Of a stretch of DNA of 64,000 bases, positions 62,095 through 64,000 are shown in pieces. The DNA is taken from assembly GCA_028752905.1 (NCBI GenBank), contig JAQNBH010000014.1, positions 29,732,825-29,796,824 on the forward strand. Direction: 5' to 3'. Below the pieces are notes generated by a model. It was not told where the DNA came from and ran no database searches. It saw only the letters and a list, made by a program, of their open reading frames with translations. Within the stretch, counting starts at the first letter, position 1. Each line of letters opens with the position of its first letter. The translations under genes and the position numbers were made by a program. Source of the stretch: Cladorhizidae sp. MBARI D1340-BT2. Its lineage: Eukaryota > Porifera > Demospongiae > Poecilosclerida > Cladorhizidae.

Positions 62095-63735
62095 TATATG
62101 TGTTGGGACGTAGATGAAACCAAAGTGTAATCCCCGATGAACCTGGTCCATAAACCCGGGAAAGATTGGCCAAACCAAAAGACATGAGAATAAATACGAA
62201 TAAACCAAAAGTGGCAGTGACAGCAGTTTAGGACATGTTCGAAGGTTTGATGCAGATCTGGTAATAAGCCCTGACTAGATCGAGTTTGGAAAACATCTAC
62301 ATAGTGAAGAAGTGAAATCCTGGATGCATGGAATAGGATAACAGTCAGGGACCATGCCTTTGTTCAAAGCTAAGTACTCTCTGCAGGGGCTCCAATCTCT
62401 GGGGATCTTCTTGGGCATCGTGTGTAGAGCAGATGCCCAGTTACTGGAAGAAGGATGAATGATTCCCAGCTTTAGCATGTGTTCAAATTCTTGGTGAAGC
62501 TTAGATACTTTAGAGAAAGGTGATGGGCTGTCACATGGACTGGAGGCCCAGTAGTTTTAATATCATGTGTGACATGTTAAGGTCTGATTGATTGGATGGG
62601 CAGGTCAGTGAAAAATGGAAGAGCAGAGCTTCAAATTCATTGACCAGTTCTTGCGCAAAAGGAACGGATTAGGTCTGCTTATGTAGCAAAGATGCACTGT
62701 ATTTTGAACTGGTTCTGGGCATACATAAGGCAAGTATGAGGTTAAAATAATGGAGGAAATTGGCACCACGATGGGTACTTTAACATTAGTGAGGATAAAA
62801 ATCCAGAAAGCTGAGATCAAGTTTCGGCAAACGATTACATAATTAGGATATTGTTAACCACTTGCAATGTTTGCATGCAGTTCCTGATGATGGAATTAGG
62901 CTCACTTTTGCACCAGTGACCACAAGAAAATGGAGACCACAGGAGAGATCCATTACATAAAACTAATGACCGAGTACCAGGCCAGAAATGCTCACCGCTG
63001 CTAGTGCCTTACCGGTCATTTAACCCCAGGTGACTAGGTTGACAGCACTTGGTAGAGACATCTCCTAGGGTTAGGTAAAATTGTCCAGTACACTCTGGAT
63101 TGCATGGACTGACTCTTCACTAGCTCCTATAAGTGAAGAACTTCAGTGCAGAGAGACTCCATTCTTGTAGCTACCATGGGAGTTTAACTGCTGCCATAGA
63201 AGGCACTGCTAGCTACTTCCATGATTTCTTCAGCCATGTCAGCCAGGCTGTCTAGGATGCTCCTAAGGGAGTCAAAACCATGCCTACATTTCTGGGGAGG
63301 CATTGCAGAAAATGCTCACGTAAAAATGCATCATCAGCATAACTTAGAAACTGCGAGGGCCTACGATCACCCAGCTCCACCTCATTCAGGAGTTTCTACA
63401 GCTTTTGCTGATTAGAACTTGCTGTTCTCTTGATAAATCCCTTTATGATACCAAATAGGGAGTGTCCATGGGGGGAACCAGGGTTAGGGTTTGGACCACA
63501 GTGGCAGTTTCCAGCGGGAGCAATGCCACAATATATTGAAATTTAGTTTTCTCAAACATGATGCCCTTAGTGACAAACTGGGTATCAAATTGTGAAAACC
63601 ACTATGTCAAGGTCAGCAGGTCAAAAGTGTGGCAGCATTAAAGTAACAGAGCTGATAGTACCAGTAACTGCTCCAGATGTGCCTTCCATGTCAGTTATCA
63701 TTGAGGTCAGCATTGCTTCATTCTCCAGTATGCAC
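62095..63735 (-). mobile_element. Ty3/gypsy fragment (gag, protease, RT) on minus
   Basis: On minus: gag (FVTKGIMFEKTKFQYIVALL near 63560, then LNEVELGDRRPSQFL near 63380 and LADMAEEIMEVA near 63220); a protease with FLVVTGAKVSLIPSS (near 62910), in which the catalytic Asp before T-G is Val; then RT with LKLGIIHPSSSNWASAL (near 62440) and a damaged MSFGL box (near 62180). Frames are broken throughout and no LTRs were seen. Confidence 0.78.
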
Positions 63736-63744
63736 AGACACCAC

Positions 63745-64000
63745 AACCACTGAGGGTTCTGTTATCCACTCCAAAACATCAATCTCATCAACTGGCCTGG
63801 ACAGATGACGAAGTAGCTACCTTCATAGAGATAAAGGAAGCCCTTGCCCAAGCTTCTTGCCTAAATTATTCCGAACCACCTTCCCCTAAATGCATCATCA
63901 CTGAAGCAACAGACACAACCTTGGGAGCTGTTCTCCGACAGCACATTATAGGTGTTTGGTTCCCATCTTCTACTTCACCAAAATCTTGATGAAACTGTCG
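63745..64000 (+). mobile_element. Ty3/gypsy RNase H fragment on plus, cut by window edge
   Basis: The plus-strand translation gives LAWTDDEVATFIEIKEALAQ and ITEATDTTLGAVLRQHIIGV. This matches the start of gypsy RNase H, although the usual DAS is read as EAT. It abuts the minus-strand gag at about 63740, so two fragments of similar elements face away from each other. It continues beyond 64000. Confidence 0.7.

Overview
The window is from a eukaryotic, almost certainly metazoan, nuclear genome. It has GT-AG spliceosomal introns, abundant micro- and minisatellites, and animal-type transposons: hAT with TTF or BED zinc fingers, Tigger/pogo, mariner and Ty3/gypsy. An early-branching invertebrate such as a sponge or cnidarian fits best, but I cannot name the species.

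One cellular gene dominates. Seventeen exons on the + strand, from 14771 to 51912, join with fully compatible phases. They encode at least 1,367 residues of an ABCG-type transporter: an N-terminal glycosylated, Cys-containing ectodomain with one membrane span, then a complete ABC ATPase (Walker A, Q-loop, LSGGQ, Walker B, H-loop), then the ABCG transmembrane domain, then an unusual cytoplasmic tail of about 510 residues. The true start lies in an upstream exon I could not find. Coding exons total 4.1 kb of the 37 kb span; the rest is intron filled with transposons and arrays.

Layout. 1-14700 is gene-poor: large tandem arrays, a hammerhead-like repeat cluster (3990-5290), an internally deleted mariner (6137-6733) and hAT remnants. 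14771-51912 is the ABCG gene. Its introns hold a BED-finger hAT (16077-21452) split by a TTF/DUF4371 hAT (17150-20005), a Tigger MITE (28261-28920), a second TTF hAT (32089-34972) and a very young LTR element (45979-48659) with only gag-protease plus a pol tail. 52000-64000 is intergenic: a decayed Ty3/gypsy element whose integrase precedes its reverse transcriptase (about 53002-58065, Gmr1-like order), a degenerate tandem duplication (58150-62010), and two gypsy fragments meeting head to head near 63740.

The most notable observations are: a perfect 14-nt complementarity between the primer-binding position and the LTR interior of the young element, which suggests Tf1-style self-priming; the integrase-before-RT gene order; a 36-bp minisatellite built from an ABCG exon end and its splice donor; inverted hammerhead-ribozyme-like cores; and the two-ended extension of the ABCG protein. 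Long open frames over tandem arrays are products of repeats lacking stop codons and are not treated as genes.
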